Positions 1 through 12,225 of a stretch of 64,000 nucleotides of DNA are shown here, one piece after another. The notes under the pieces are model-generated. The model saw only the letters and a list, made by a program, of their open reading frames with translations. It was not told where the DNA came from and did no database searches. The stretch comes from Ascaris suum (lineage: Eukaryota > Nematoda > Chromadorea > Rhabditida > Ascarididae), in NCBI GenBank assembly GCA_013433145.1, contig CM024169.1:13896817-13960816 (forward strand). The letters run 5' to 3'. The position numbers and the translations under genes were made by a program. Each line of letters starts with the position of its first letter. Within the stretch, counting starts at the first letter, position 1.

Positions 1-3000
1 AATCGCACTGATATGAGTCAATGACTGTTTCTTGATCGTATTACTTGTAGTACCTATTCGATTAGATAGGTCTAAATATTTGTGGCATTTGTGATGTTGA
101 TTGAGAATAAACACTGGAAAAAGTGATTCTCTATTCCGCTTGTGAGTTGTCAAGTCATTCATGTAAACGCTTGTTAACCTGTTTAGCAGAGTTTAAAAAA
201 GAAAGTTCCAGTGTTTGATCACTGTTTCCCAAAATGCACTTTGATGTCAGTCTTCGACCACTTTTCTTTTGCGTTTTAAAAATTCTGCTTCAACGTTCTG
301 CACTCGTGTTAGATTTTCTCGCCTGTTCTTCTTTCGAAAGTCTTTGCAAATCTGAGTTCGAGAAAAATCATGCAAAGTCTTTGATGCGATCAGAAAGCCG
401 CTGCATTTACGCAAAATCCAAGCTTAGCAGGCATACTTTCGCTATTCTCATATTGGGCCAACTTCATCCAAGGTCTTCAGCAATGCAAAGCACAGCACAT
501 TTACTGCGCTTAATTCGGCATCCGTTGATTTGAAGTCGCTTTGTTGCATCTAAACTTATGAAAGTAAGTGCACTGTTTGATTCCGCTATCTACGTCACAT
601 AACATAAATTACTATTGCTCGTCGAAGTGTGAATGCGTAACATGGATTTTCTGCCAACGACCCTTCAAATGGAAGAAAGATTACTTGTAGGTAAAGATTA
701 TGTAAAAAGTAAGGAGAACCGATAAGCGGTAGCCAATATTTGGCGGTTCAAGCATGACGGAGATTGTAAAATCAAAGCTCATAGGCTTTACGGCCTTCTA
801 TTAGCAACTTTTGCTTTAATAACAATAGTTGAAATGTCTTCGAAACCATAAAGTTTGACGGGAGGCCTTAAGTGGAACAAAATGACACTCTGACCCTTCC
901 CTTTATAAGTGTAGAAAATTCCCGACAAGTTATCATTGCCACTGCCGAAATTCGGCAAGCGCATTTTGAAGAACAGCTATAGCTTACAAGTTCTTCGAAC
1001 GCATCTCCAGTTCATGAGAGCTGCGAATCGGTTGCTTTGGGTGAAAGACTTAGGAAAATGAAATAAAGCCAAAGATTTTCCCTACACAACACAAAAACTG
1101 ATGCTACAGGCAGTTGCTGCTACTTCCCGATCACGTGGTCACTAAGCAAGGAGTCTCACAACAACTATGGTGCATTGTCGTCTCCCATTGCTAATATTAG
1201 GAGTGGTCTTATGAAAGAACCGTCCTTGTTGGATAGCTAAAGGATTACAGTGACCCAATTGTGAAGTGATATCAACATTCCAGATAACGGGAAAGAAGTG
1301 AACACCGAAGATCAAAATCTGAATTGAAGTATGAGGCAAAACTAGTCATGTGCAGTGGTGGGTGAAAGAGTTTATGTTCGGGACGTGAAATCGAGAAGGC
1401 AAGATTGGGAACTGCAAGAAGCACCGAAAGTAAATAATAAAAGCTTCTGGTTTATTGCTTCTACATCTGTTTGAAAATATTTGCGATTTTTGGTTCGGGG
1501 CATACTAAAATCCCTTGAGAGATATTGTGGAACTTTTCTCTTCCTACTTGCTAAACTAATTGCCCCATCGTTTTTCTCCTGCTAATGCCTTTGTCAGCAT
1601 TCTTTCCAACTCCGTAAGTGATATGAATGCAGTTCGCACGGAACGATCGGTTATATGTATTGTCAACGAGATCATAAGATGAGGCAAATTAATCTAAATC
1701 CTAGAATTTTTAAGTCACAATTGAGAACAACTAAACACTCGACCGATAGGCATTGAAATTATGCACGCTGTTGCCTTTGTGAAATGCGTCTTTGAACAAC
1801 TCATTCGTCAGTAGCTCATTCTTCTTTGAACAACTCAAAATTCATATATAAGGTTGAAGTTCATCTGCTAACATCGATAAGGGAACTTGTACAACGAATC
1901 AGTGAAAAAATATATATGTAACGGGTTCCGAATATAAAGGGGATGAGGAAGCGCAACAAGTAGCCAGAGTGGCGCGTAGCAACGTGTGGTGTGCATAACG
2001 AGGCCAATACCATTTAGATGGTGCTAATGCCTCACACTTTGCGTCTACCAATTACGAACTGCCGAGAGAAGCATTTCCGATTTGAAAACGCTCTAAAGTA
2101 TTCATCTGATTTCATCGCGCATCCTTGCTGTTCGCCCCTCACTCCCCCACCCCCCATGCGTTACCGTAGCACAAGCTCAACCTGCTCATATTCTAATTGA
2201 CTTTATGAATTTATTAAGAAGGAAGATCAGAATGGACCTTAGTTTTGTTCATAATATATCTTGACTTATAGAACTTTATAGATTTTAAAATGCGAACACT
2301 TACTACCACTTGTGCACTAAACAAGTCGATTTAATGTGTTGGAACTGACAAGCAATTAATGATGAGCCTAGATTCAGAATCCTTCACAGATGCGTTTCAG
2401 CAAAGCATTAGAATCATCTCAGCGGCACTATTCGCGAAGTCTCGACATGCGTTTCATGACTGCAAAAATCGTGATAATGCATTTCACTTATCGGCTAGAT
2501 AGCCACACAAAATTCTGGTCAAAAATGTACTCATTGATTAGTCATTGTCGTAACCTTGAGAATATTCCCGGTAATGAGCCGTTGCGTAAGGCACGATGAA
2601 CGTGGGGCTTTTTCCTCGAATGCGATCTGATTATTAGCCTTTAAAAAATGTGGAAGTCACTATCTGCATGAAATTAGCATGCAAAACCAATAGGGTAAAC
2701 TCGGTGACTATTATCTATTTTATGTGCGACCACAAACTGTTATACTAAAAAGGCTTAGCAAGACGCTGTTAATGTATCAACGCTAGTATCAAATGAAATA
2801 GCCACTATCTAGCGATATCCCCATAGTGAAGATATTTGCCGAGCGCGCTTTCTTTCCTCGTCCTGCTCAAGCCACTTCTTTTCTAACAGGACACTTCCGA
2901 GGGGGGAAAGGGGAGAGAGAGGTTGCCAGCAGTTGTGCTTTCGAAGAAGATTGGCTTGCATCATACCGGTCTCGTATATTCGATCCTGTTTCCGTGAGGA

Positions 3001-6000
3001 ACTTCTGGCTCGAAAATGACTCCAAATGCAAATATGGAACGCTTCTCGTTGAGACCTACAACGGGAAATGGGGCTTCGCTTACTGATGCCGCAGTGCTAT
3101 ATGTTTGGTGGCGGGCAGTGCAACAGCTGTCTTCATTTGATTTTTGCTAGAAAGGCGCACGGAATAGAATAAGCTGATGTGAGACTTTTCTGCATGAAAT
3201 ATTTTCTTGTGCGAATTTATAACATAGAACTTGATCGTAACAAAAAAGCTCATCGTAAGAAAAATCTCGATGGACTATACAGACGGTTGGATGGGCGTGC
3301 GTTCGAGACAGAACAAAAACAGGGGAAGATAGACAGAATATTGCTGAAAGCCATCATAATGTATCCTGGAAATCGTTTGAATTTTTGCATGGTGTATTCA
3401 TATACAAAACAGAGGTTATGCTCGCTTCAATTTACATCTTTCGCTGTCGATACTCTCTCAAAAAAAGCCAAAAAAAACACTTAGTGGCATGAATTAGACA
3501 GTTTTATAGGATCGCCATGAACACAGGCAGTAGCACTCACCGGTCGTCGTTTAGGGAACTGTTGCTACTTGTCTGCCATGTCTCATATTCATAGGCAAGA
3601 TATTCGCGTGGTTGGTACACTGAACTTACAACATGACTTCTTATCATATTATGAGTAATTCAAAGGCGCCGCTAGTTGCAGAACATTTAGGTCGGCCATC
3701 CACAGGATCGGAGCACGTGATGATTGCCCGCTGCAAAAAAATGTCCACCATCATGCATTGCTAATGCCGTAAATCATTCACGCATCTATTCACCAATCAT
3801 ATTTTCAAACGATGTCCAATTTCGCAAATAGCACAACTGAAAACGCTTCCAAGTTGCAGCGAAAATGCAGAAATCGAGAAATCAGTCTCTCAGGCGGTCG
3901 AAAACCGAAGTCCAACATAATACGGTCATAGTGCTAGAGAAGGAAAGTCAGAACGCAAGATGTGAGGGTGGGCAGGGCATAGAGGCTTGCGTGAATTGGT
4001 GGGCAGGGCATAGTGGCAGGGTGGGCAGGGCAGAGAGGCATGCGTGAATCGCCATATCTGTATGCGGATAACTGTTTTCCATCTTTCGTAAGAAAGGCAT
4101 AAGCTGACACCAGCACATTGACTGACATCGGCACTTTAACTGAAGGGCTTCGATTTGTTTTTTAACTGGAGTTTGGCTCTCATTTTTGAAAGTGACATAT
4201 GGCAAGTCAAAATGTTCGAGAGAAAAATTTTCTCTTCGATGCATTCATGTGGCTATCTCATGCCTCTTTCGAATGCCATGCGATCGCATTTCCCATCTTC
4301 ACTTGTATATGATGTTGTCGGTCCTATATTTGCTATATTTGCCATGCTCATGGATTCTTTTAATTTTTTTAAGCTCTGCTTTCTAGATTTTGATCAGACT
4401 CATCCGCTTATTTAGACATATTTCTGCTTGCGTTGACTTAGCATAATCTTACGTTCGATGGACGAATAAAAAGAAGGGATGAGTTGACAAGCATAGACTG
4501 AGCTGCTTGCTTATCTTTTTATTATTATGCGACCGAAATTCCAATTTAAAATTTTTCTTTTCTTGCACGAACTGAAAGTTTTATTGTGACGTGGAGTGCT
4601 GCTTACTTGTTAGACTCGACACACTCTCAAATAACACATCCGATCCGTTCAAAAAGTCAGCGGTGAAGTTAATCATATTTTAGCGAAAAAAAACCATTAT
4701 AGAGCTAATTCAAAGTTTTTAAGTTTGTCTGTAGGAAGAAAAACACCTGCAAAATGAATTAGGGATAATATATTTTGCATGGCAGTTTGTGAAGAATTTC
4801 GGCTGTAGCGATACATAAAAGTGGATGAATGCATTTTGCGTAAATGTTCGCTAGAGTGGAGAATGTAGTTAGGTCTTTTTTTTTGCTATCTCAAAGAACT
4901 TCGTGAAAGAAACGTGACTGTTCTGGATGTAGTTTGCCGAATAATCCGGAAATTTCTCCAAGAATTCTCGTGCACTATGTAAGTGGCGAAAATTGTGAGG
5001 AAATTATGATGTCGATGTGATGCGACAAGCACCCTGAAATAAATTTAGAAGACGGAAATGCCACTGATTTGTGGGAAACGAAAACTACAGTTGCCGGCAA
5101 TTTCCCGACTATAAGTCGGATCGAAGTTACAACAAGCTCATTCATTTCTCCTTCCTCAGAAGCCTTCTTTATTGCCTGCAACGGTGTGACTGTTTCTCTA
5201 TTAGCAAAACTTCGTTTTGAAAGATTTTCTCACTGATTTGACGGAACAAGCCGGTAACTTGATGAATATTGAAGTTAGAGTGTAGGAGGGACTACGATAG
5301 AACGTTGGGTCCCTTATCCACGGCTCTCTATGGAAGTAACAACGCATCACATTTGACTTAATCAGATACAGTAAATTAACAAATACCCTACTGCATTAAA
5401 CGCATAATAGAGACCTAGTTTTAGGTTCTTCCATATGCTTTACAATTTGATGCATCGTTTGTAAATTCTTGCAAGCAGCAACACTTGCAGTTATTTACAA
5501 TTGTCCCATAACACAGTTCCAACCGTTGTATGCCTATGCGTTTATGTTAACGCGTGCACCTATTTATGTTTATTTCGCTTGCCATTTCTATATTAGAACC
5601 CAAAAAGAAAACACGATGAAATTGGCTAGTACAAACTATAGGTCATACGGATTCGTCCGTAGTCATTTCTTCCCAATCGATCAGTCTTTCTACGAGTGTG
5701 ATGCCTGAATCAGCCATAAACTTTGGATTCTTTAAACAATCGTAGCGATCTCAAAAAACAATTTCTCCCTTAACGATTGCTAGAGCAATTCGGTCACAGA
5801 GGAAGAGCTTCGTGAGGCTGCTATTCTAATGATTTTCGTGCGCTATGGAAATTTCTTCGTAAAAGTGCAGTAAGGCGGTTTCGTGTCCTTGTGTATGTAC
5901 TTGTATGCTTGTCTTTCTGGTTGCCCGTGGCATCAAATTGGGAATCACGAAATGAATTTTGTAGGAGCGTTATGCGATCAGTCTTTGCTTAAAATCCAGA

Positions 6001-8204
6001 TTTACTATTCCGTAATTTATTCTTTATTTGATTGTTGAGAAGTTGCGAAATGAGTGGGATGCAAAAGCGTATATCGTGACAGCTTTTCCGATAGGCTTAT
6101 TCACTCGTTGACTATTATTGCATTGTTTTGTTTCTCTTTTTCTAGAGTAGTAATGTTCTTTTTTCGCTGATTGAGAAAATTCTGTTGCACCCAGGCAAAT
6201 ATATATCATATGTTGTTCGTGTACAGAGTGCAAACATGCATTCATCAGAGCAGTAGGCAAGCTTCGTTCAATTGCAGAAAAAATTTTGCTCAGCTGAGCA
6301 GCAGAAATCACAAAAAATTCGAGCGAAACTTAACTCTTTTTTTTTCAACAACATACTAAGAAGAATGCGAGCACAATGAATTCCTATGACGAAAATTTTG
6401 CCATAATCTCGATTTCGGCAATGATTATGAAAGAATTGTCGGCCCTTGTTTCAGAGGTACACTTTCGAAGTGCACCGATGCTGCGACTTGCATTCTAATA
6501 ATGCGCTATTGCATCTTTGCTCGTGATCTGATGTTACTTAGTGCAGTTTGCAAATTTCGGCGCTATCACATTTAAAATTAGGTGCTACTTGCTCAGTGGC
6601 TTTGCGAATGATCAAATTTCATTTTAATTCGTTTACAAGTGTAGCCAAATTTGTTTATCGTAACTGCGCAGCTTTTATGCAACTCTACATTTTCATTTGC
6701 CTAAAATCACCGTATGGAAAATATAATGAACGGTTAGATTCACTTGTCCTTCAATTCACCATAAAAACCTATCCACATGCAAAAAAAAGTATTCTCTCAA
6801 CGCTTGACCAGTGGCCTATATTTGCTGCGTTCTCTGCTGAACTAGAAAAAATAGCACATACTGTCCACAGCCTGAATAGTGGACAATCCCAGCAGTTTCC
6901 ACTTTCTCACACCGAGTTAATCACGGAAGCCTCTGACTCAAAGCCTATAAAGAATTGATGAATATCGCCTTGCAACGGTTGATGTCTGTCTCTGTAATTC
7001 ATGAGCCCGCACTGTTTTTTCTTCGTGTTGCCTTTTCAGTATATTATTGTGACGGAATTTTGTCGCTATGATGCTTGCTTTCGACTACAGAATATTAGAG
7101 AACAAATACAACTACATAAGAAAATATCGAGCAAAACCAAGTGATACTTTGTAAGGGTTTTAAGGAATATGTGATCATAGCATTAAATTTTGCATTTCTC
7201 TATGGTTTTCTAGGCTGATCTCTTCTTTATGGCTTATTAAGGCTTGAATTCATAGATGTAAAATATTGATTTCTATTTCACGCTCAATGAGGGAATTCCA
7301 ACTAATGTCAGCAAACGAGATGAACGTAATGTGCTTTAAAATATGTCACTTCGTTCGAAATGCTACTAATGCTAATGGCATAAAAAGAATGCGCCGCTTT
7401 CTCCATCATCCCCATATTCCCTCTCTTTTTCACACTTGGAGGTTATTGTTTATGGCTTGTTGTTGTATCGATGGAATATTCAATAGATTAGCTGAGTAAC
7501 ACAAGCACAAAAGAGCGCCCAAGGGGGCGGGTTTCGCGATAATGGCATTGAGAGAAATTTTCGGCGCAACTTGGGCATATTATGCAACTACTAAACAATC
7601 CACGAGGCGATAGTTACACGACAAAAGTTTGACCTTCTTTACCGATGCAAAATGCGCATAGGCAATGATTAAATGTAGCCATACTAATTTTTATGGATCA
7701 GTTCTCGCAGCGTTTTGTATTAGACAAAGCAAAGTATCACCATAACACATGCCTTTGTTAAGCTACGTAACGAAAAGCAGCCGAGGCTATGTGGCTGTTA
7801 TGGTAAAATTGCGATAATTTAGAAGCAGCTGCAACTTTCCGCAGAGGCAACGAGCGAAATTTGTTAGGCGGTGTTGCGCGGTCACTCCCCTCCGTTGAAA
7901 CGCTTACTTTATGCCTGCATAGAGAGTGAGTAGGAAATCGATGTTTTTCACGAATGCATAATTACTGTTGGGAAATCTGTGAGATAGTACCGCCAATTTA
8001 TATCGTGAAACTCACTTCTGGGCTTTTCTTCAGTGTTACGACATTCTTAAATGTGACTTCCGTTGAACGATTTCGTGATGCAGTCTGTCTTTGGGGTTCA
8101 ATTGTTTGCCATTAGTCAGTTCCCTTCAAAGAAAAAGTGTCGTGCGGAGTTACAATAAGAAGCCCAGTGGTACAGAATCAGTTCTCATTTCTTTCACATC
8201 TTAG
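1..8204. other. No gene supported; AT-rich noncoding-like DNA
   Basis: I found no recognisable protein, RNA gene or transposon here. Open frames on both strands are short (at most 136 codons, at 6548-6958) and show no familiar domain or plausible exon chain. A good 3' splice site (CCTTTTCAG) at 7031-7039 opens a 34-codon frame to a TGA at 7142-7144, but nothing upstream joins to it. The frame at 2826-3086 ends in a Gly-Lys-Trp-Gly motif that I could not assign. The stretch could be intergenic, or intron of the titin-like gene downstream, whose 5' part is missing. Confidence 0.5.
3968..4051. repeat. GC-rich minisatellite, three units
   Basis: Three consecutive units begin GTGGGCAGGGCA at 3968, 3999 and 4021. 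Units 1 and 3 are 31 bp long and end in CGTGAATTG or CGTGAATCG. The middle unit is a shortened 22-bp copy. The G-rich composition contrasts with the AT-rich surroundings. Open frames on both strands overlap it, but they are repeat-driven and not convincing genes. Confidence 0.9.
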
Positions 8205-8330
8205 CAGTAGTGAAATCACCGACTTATCAAATAATCTCGAGAGCAGTCCTCGAGGAGCTAAACTAAGGCTTAAATTAATCTCCACTTGGGGACAAGCTGA
8301 ATTCACACCACCAACTGCTTCAACAAGAAG
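8205..8330 (+). CDS. Candidate isolated exon with STWG motif (KATNIP/DUF4457-like?)
   Basis: A good acceptor (TTTCACATCTTAG) at 8204 is followed by an open frame. Its middle reads P-R-G-A-K-L-R-L-K-L-I-S-T-W-G-Q-A-E-F. From memory of the family, DUF4457 repeats of the ciliary basal-body protein KATNIP (KIAA0556) contain a hydrophobic strand followed by S-T-W-G and an aromatic pair, preceded by Pro-Arg-Gly. Here the segment after the motif (T-P-P-T-A-S-T) does not continue with the expected Gly-Leu-x-Gly. The only donor in reach is a weak GTCCAA at 8331. I found no partner exons. The match may be chance. Confidence 0.2.
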
Positions 8331-10955
8331 GTCCAAATAATAAAATAGCAATAGGTTTTAGATTCATTTGTCAGGCGGCTTCTTAAAGATGGTTTTGTGA
8401 AATGCGTTGAAATTATTTCGAATGATAAATTCAGAGGAGAGCTGTTTACTTGATAAAATGGTTGCAAATGAAATAACGAGTAAATTTTTGGTTCGAAAGA
8501 CAGAGAGACTCTTTCTTTAAGATTCGAGTGAATTTAAAACTCGATCTGAGGAGATCTTCAAGCGAATTAAGCAAGGTGTTTTTATGAGTGGCCGTTGCTA
8601 TGCGAAGTGCGGTGTAGCATGGTTTCTGCGCTCGAGGGCCACCATCGGCTTTCAATTTACAGACAAGCAGCAATACAGAAACTACTTTAAATAGCCGCCC
8701 TATAGTTGGCTAATAATTGCTAATAATGAATAAATTTTGCAATGACAAACGATTTTCGAGGGAAGTGCTCGGATTTTTAGTTAGGCAAAGACACAAAGAA
8801 GGAAATTAATGCAAACTCCAGATATCCCCGAAAATGCCTATAGAATTTTCAAAAAGTGGAACTATTCTACCGATTTACCGTCCGCTTTCCAACGTCATTC
8901 TATGCATAAATTTCCGGTAGTGACCGCGTTTATGATAGATTGTAACTAAATTAGGAAGAGTAATCCTTACTCACGAAGTCGATGAGTCACTAAGAACGGC
9001 CATAGGAGAGCAGTCGAATTCCGTAAGTTTCTGGTAGAGCGCTCTGATACTTCTAACATATGCGCCTTTTGAGATCACAAGTCAACCGAAACGTGCTACC
9101 CGCGACCGACTAAAAGTCCTACTTTCTGAATCGATGAAGCACGTTTCCCATCACGATGGAAAAATGGTTGATTTTAAGCGTCATTTAACGAGTATAGTCA
9201 TGACTGCTATCATAGGATAGTCTCCTAATATTAGCTGTTAGCAGTTTAGAGCGTTATAGAGAAAAAAACTTTATGGATGCGTCACAAGCATTTCATACAA
9301 GAAAACGATAGCCACATATCCACTATGGCTTTGCTTTATAAGCTTTTATACGAATGTAGTCAATGATTGCTAATAATTAATGGTTGAGTGAAATGACATG
9401 GAGCGATATATTGATGTGTTGCATAAAATACTAACGACGGGTTGACAATATAGGAAGAGCGAGACATACGACTAACTTGATGGGAGCACTGGAATATCAC
9501 AAGAAATGTGGGTGAATAGATCAACCTATTTTTCAAAAAAGTGCCTCATGAATGAGGTCGTTGCACTAGTACGTTTGCGTAATATGTTTCGTCTCTGTCA
9601 TAACTGAAGAAATTCACCGATTCCATCAAATTTCACGCGTTTAGTACTTCCACTGAATAACGGGGTACTACTCGAAGCGAATTTTACGTTTCACTTTGTT
9701 AAGTCACTAACCCGAATTTTTCATCGATAGATACCTCAAAATATTTGCCAGCAACATGATGTGAGCATTCAATTAGTTAAGATGTCTTAGAGGAGGATGA
9801 TGACTGACATGCACAACAACTTATCAAGGGTTTTACGAAAGGATAGCAGATCGCTTTATCAGAAATCAACAAATATGACTGCTTCATTGCAGCAAGATCA
9901 TAGAAAGATTTGCGGATTGCGTTCAAAAAGCCGAACCATTGAAATCGCAAGTTCAATACATTGTTTATGGAATGAATAAATGAAACTTTGGCCATTTCAC
10001 ATGACGCCGACGGATAATTGAGAAGTGTTCTCATGGAATTTAATTTAGAATAGCGGCCAGGAAAATGTGAATATTTGGTGCTCCTATATACAGAAAATGA
10101 GCAGCATGTAAAATGTTTCAACCTATGAGGCGGTGCCCTTAAATTCGAGCACATGAATGTGAAAATATATCGTTGCGTTGCTCAGGCAACCATTCACTTG
10201 CCACCAATGAGCAAGCAAGAAGATGGCAAAATTGTTTCGGCAGAAACTGAATGGAATATTTCGTGGCGCAAAATTTATAGAGTAATCGGTGTTTAATGAG
10301 GCATCCTTTAAAATGGACGACTCCATTATAAAAATAATCAACGTATACAATGCAGCTCGCTAGAATATTTCAATTTTGCTGCCTCTACCGTGAGGCACGT
10401 ATAGGTTCGATATTGCTCGCTGTTTCATGTATCTATTGCAATTCTGTGTTCACAAAGGTTATATGATAACATTGTCTTCTCATGTATATACATGTATAGG
10501 AATACTTCTATCTATTTGCATGCATTCTGGTACGTACTAAATTCAAATAGAAAACCAAAAATCGAGTCGACAGTTGCTTCATTTTGGCGCTGATATAACA
10601 ATAGGAGCAGACACTAAGACAATCCCGTTCATCAAGCAGCATCGCATTGATACGGCAGTTCCTCTGCGGGTCACAAAAAATGAAATTTAATAACAAGTTG
10701 ATGGTATTTCAGAGATTATCGAATTATATTTAAAGGCCAATTTGGTTGCTTTGTGCGCTTTTGAGATTCTACTCTGTGAAGGTGTGCTGTGACAACATCT
10801 GCTTATGACCGTCGTTCTGTCTGATAGTTTCAAATGAGAACCCACTGAAGCTGGAATTGCAAAAATTGATGGATATAATGCACACTATAGGGCGACCTCC
10901 CGTACCATTTATTCAAGCTATTCCAATAATTTCGAAAGCAGCTATAGACATTTAA

Positions 10956-11662
10956 GTTAATAAGAAAATTAGTGGCGTTTCACATTGGTTGGACTTCCAT
11001 TTTACATTGGTATGGTCCCACAAAAACAAGCATTTTGCAAGTGATTCGTGTGGACGCATGCGGCAGTTGAAATATGATGCCATCCTACTACACATATAAC
11101 TTTGTCCTAAGTAACTTGTGGGACTGGCTGATCAGGTGAGCCTCATGCAAAGGCGCACGCTGTGCCAGCTGGTCCGATGCTGTTCATCACTTGTTTAGAA
11201 AATTCGTATCAGCGGGCGATTCGTTTGAAGCATGAAGTTAATTAGCGGATGTTTCGTTTTTTGTTAGGGCTTCCGGGAGACCGGTCGATATTTGATGAGC
11301 GGAATTGCAATGGCATTTGTCGTTGCAGCTCTTCTGGTAACTTGTGCTTTCCTTTTCTCATTAGATGTTTTTTTCACTTTTCACTGATATGAATGCGGCA
11401 TGCCAAGTTAGCAGAACGGAATTTAATTTTCACTATAGGAGCTAAACTTGATTTACTGACAACTAAGTTGAAGAAATCTCTCTACATGATACGGTAGATT
11501 ATTAATAAATTCACCTATTGAGGTTAGCTGTTTGGCTTCAAAAATATGAGCCTAGAATATGACTTTGAAAATATATTGCTGCAACCATTTTGTTTTCTTA
11601 GCCGAACTGATGCCGACTGGCAGCAGCTGAATTTTTCACGAGAAGATTACAATACCCCCTAA
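10956..11662 (+). pseudogene. Possible decayed membrane-protein exons
   Basis: A frame opens at 10956 and runs as coding-like sequence up to H-I, then meets TAA at 11097 and again at 11112. It continues to a strong donor (CAG/GTGAGC) at 11135. The next acceptor (TTGTTAG, 11267) opens a 23-codon block, 11268-11336, in the matching phase. It reads G-F-R-E-T-G-R-Y-L-M-S-G followed by a hydrophobic helix and a GTAACT donor. A separate acceptor at 11601 opens a 19-residue end (R-T-D-A-D-W-Q-Q...) with stop at 11660 and an overlapping AATAAA, but its phase does not join the previous block. Each TAA could come from CAA by one transition. I do not recognise a family, and chance remains likely. Confidence 0.15.
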
Positions 11663-12087
11663 ATAAATAACGCTTAGGATGGTGCCCTATGTAGTGCACA
11701 ACAGCGCTGTAATTGGGAGTGCACACCTTATGTCCGACACAAACTCAGTACTCTTAAAGCAGCGCACTCGCATATAGGACTATGAGAACGGAACCAAAAA
11801 ATCGAATCCATCCGCTTCCACTTGTTTATGAAAAATTCCAGATCTCACCATAGTTCTTCTTTTCTATTTTACTGGCAACCGAGGCATTTAGTTAGAAGTA
11901 TTTAGAAATTCATGCAAAGATTTATGTAACTAAAGCACCAGGATCAGGCTGTGATGACCGAGGCAGAAATGCTAGAACGAAGGTAGTCGGGCAATCTTTC
12001 TCCCTCCATACTTAATAGGGTATCAAGGGAAAAAAATTCAGGTAAGGAGCTAATTTGTTTGCAGTTAGGTTGTATCAAGAGCATTTG

Positions 12088-12225
12088 CCTCCGGGACACT
12101 TTACTTAGGCTACGTGGAAACCTCGAACGAGGATAAAAGCTGAACTTATTTGCCATTGATAAAGAGGAAGGGAATGTTGTCAATGAATGTTGACAATAGC
12201 CTAAGTAGCCTAAGTGGTCCGGAGG
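12088..12225. repeat. Imperfect inverted repeat
   Basis: The left arm, 12088-12112, begins CCTCCGG and ends TACTTAGGCTA. The right arm, 12197-12225, is its reverse complement with two mismatches and a 4-nt insertion. A loop of about 84 bp separates the arms. Terminal CCTCCGG/CCGGAGG ends could mark a small foldback or MITE-like element. I see no obvious target-site duplication in the flanks. Confidence 0.6.

Noticed and set aside
2826..3086. 86-codon frame ending K-Y-G-T-L-L-V-E-T-Y-N-G-K-W-G-F, reminiscent of SRCR or WG-repeat sequence
   Set aside because: The remaining SRCR cysteines and repeats are missing, a stop follows at once, and no partner exon was found.
6548..6958. 136-codon plus-strand frame
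   Set aside because: No domain, no splice context, composition like the surrounding DNA; too weak to call a gene.
7040..7144. 34-codon open frame after a CCTTTTCAG acceptor
   Set aside because: AT-rich composition, no upstream partner, no recognised motif; consistent with chance.
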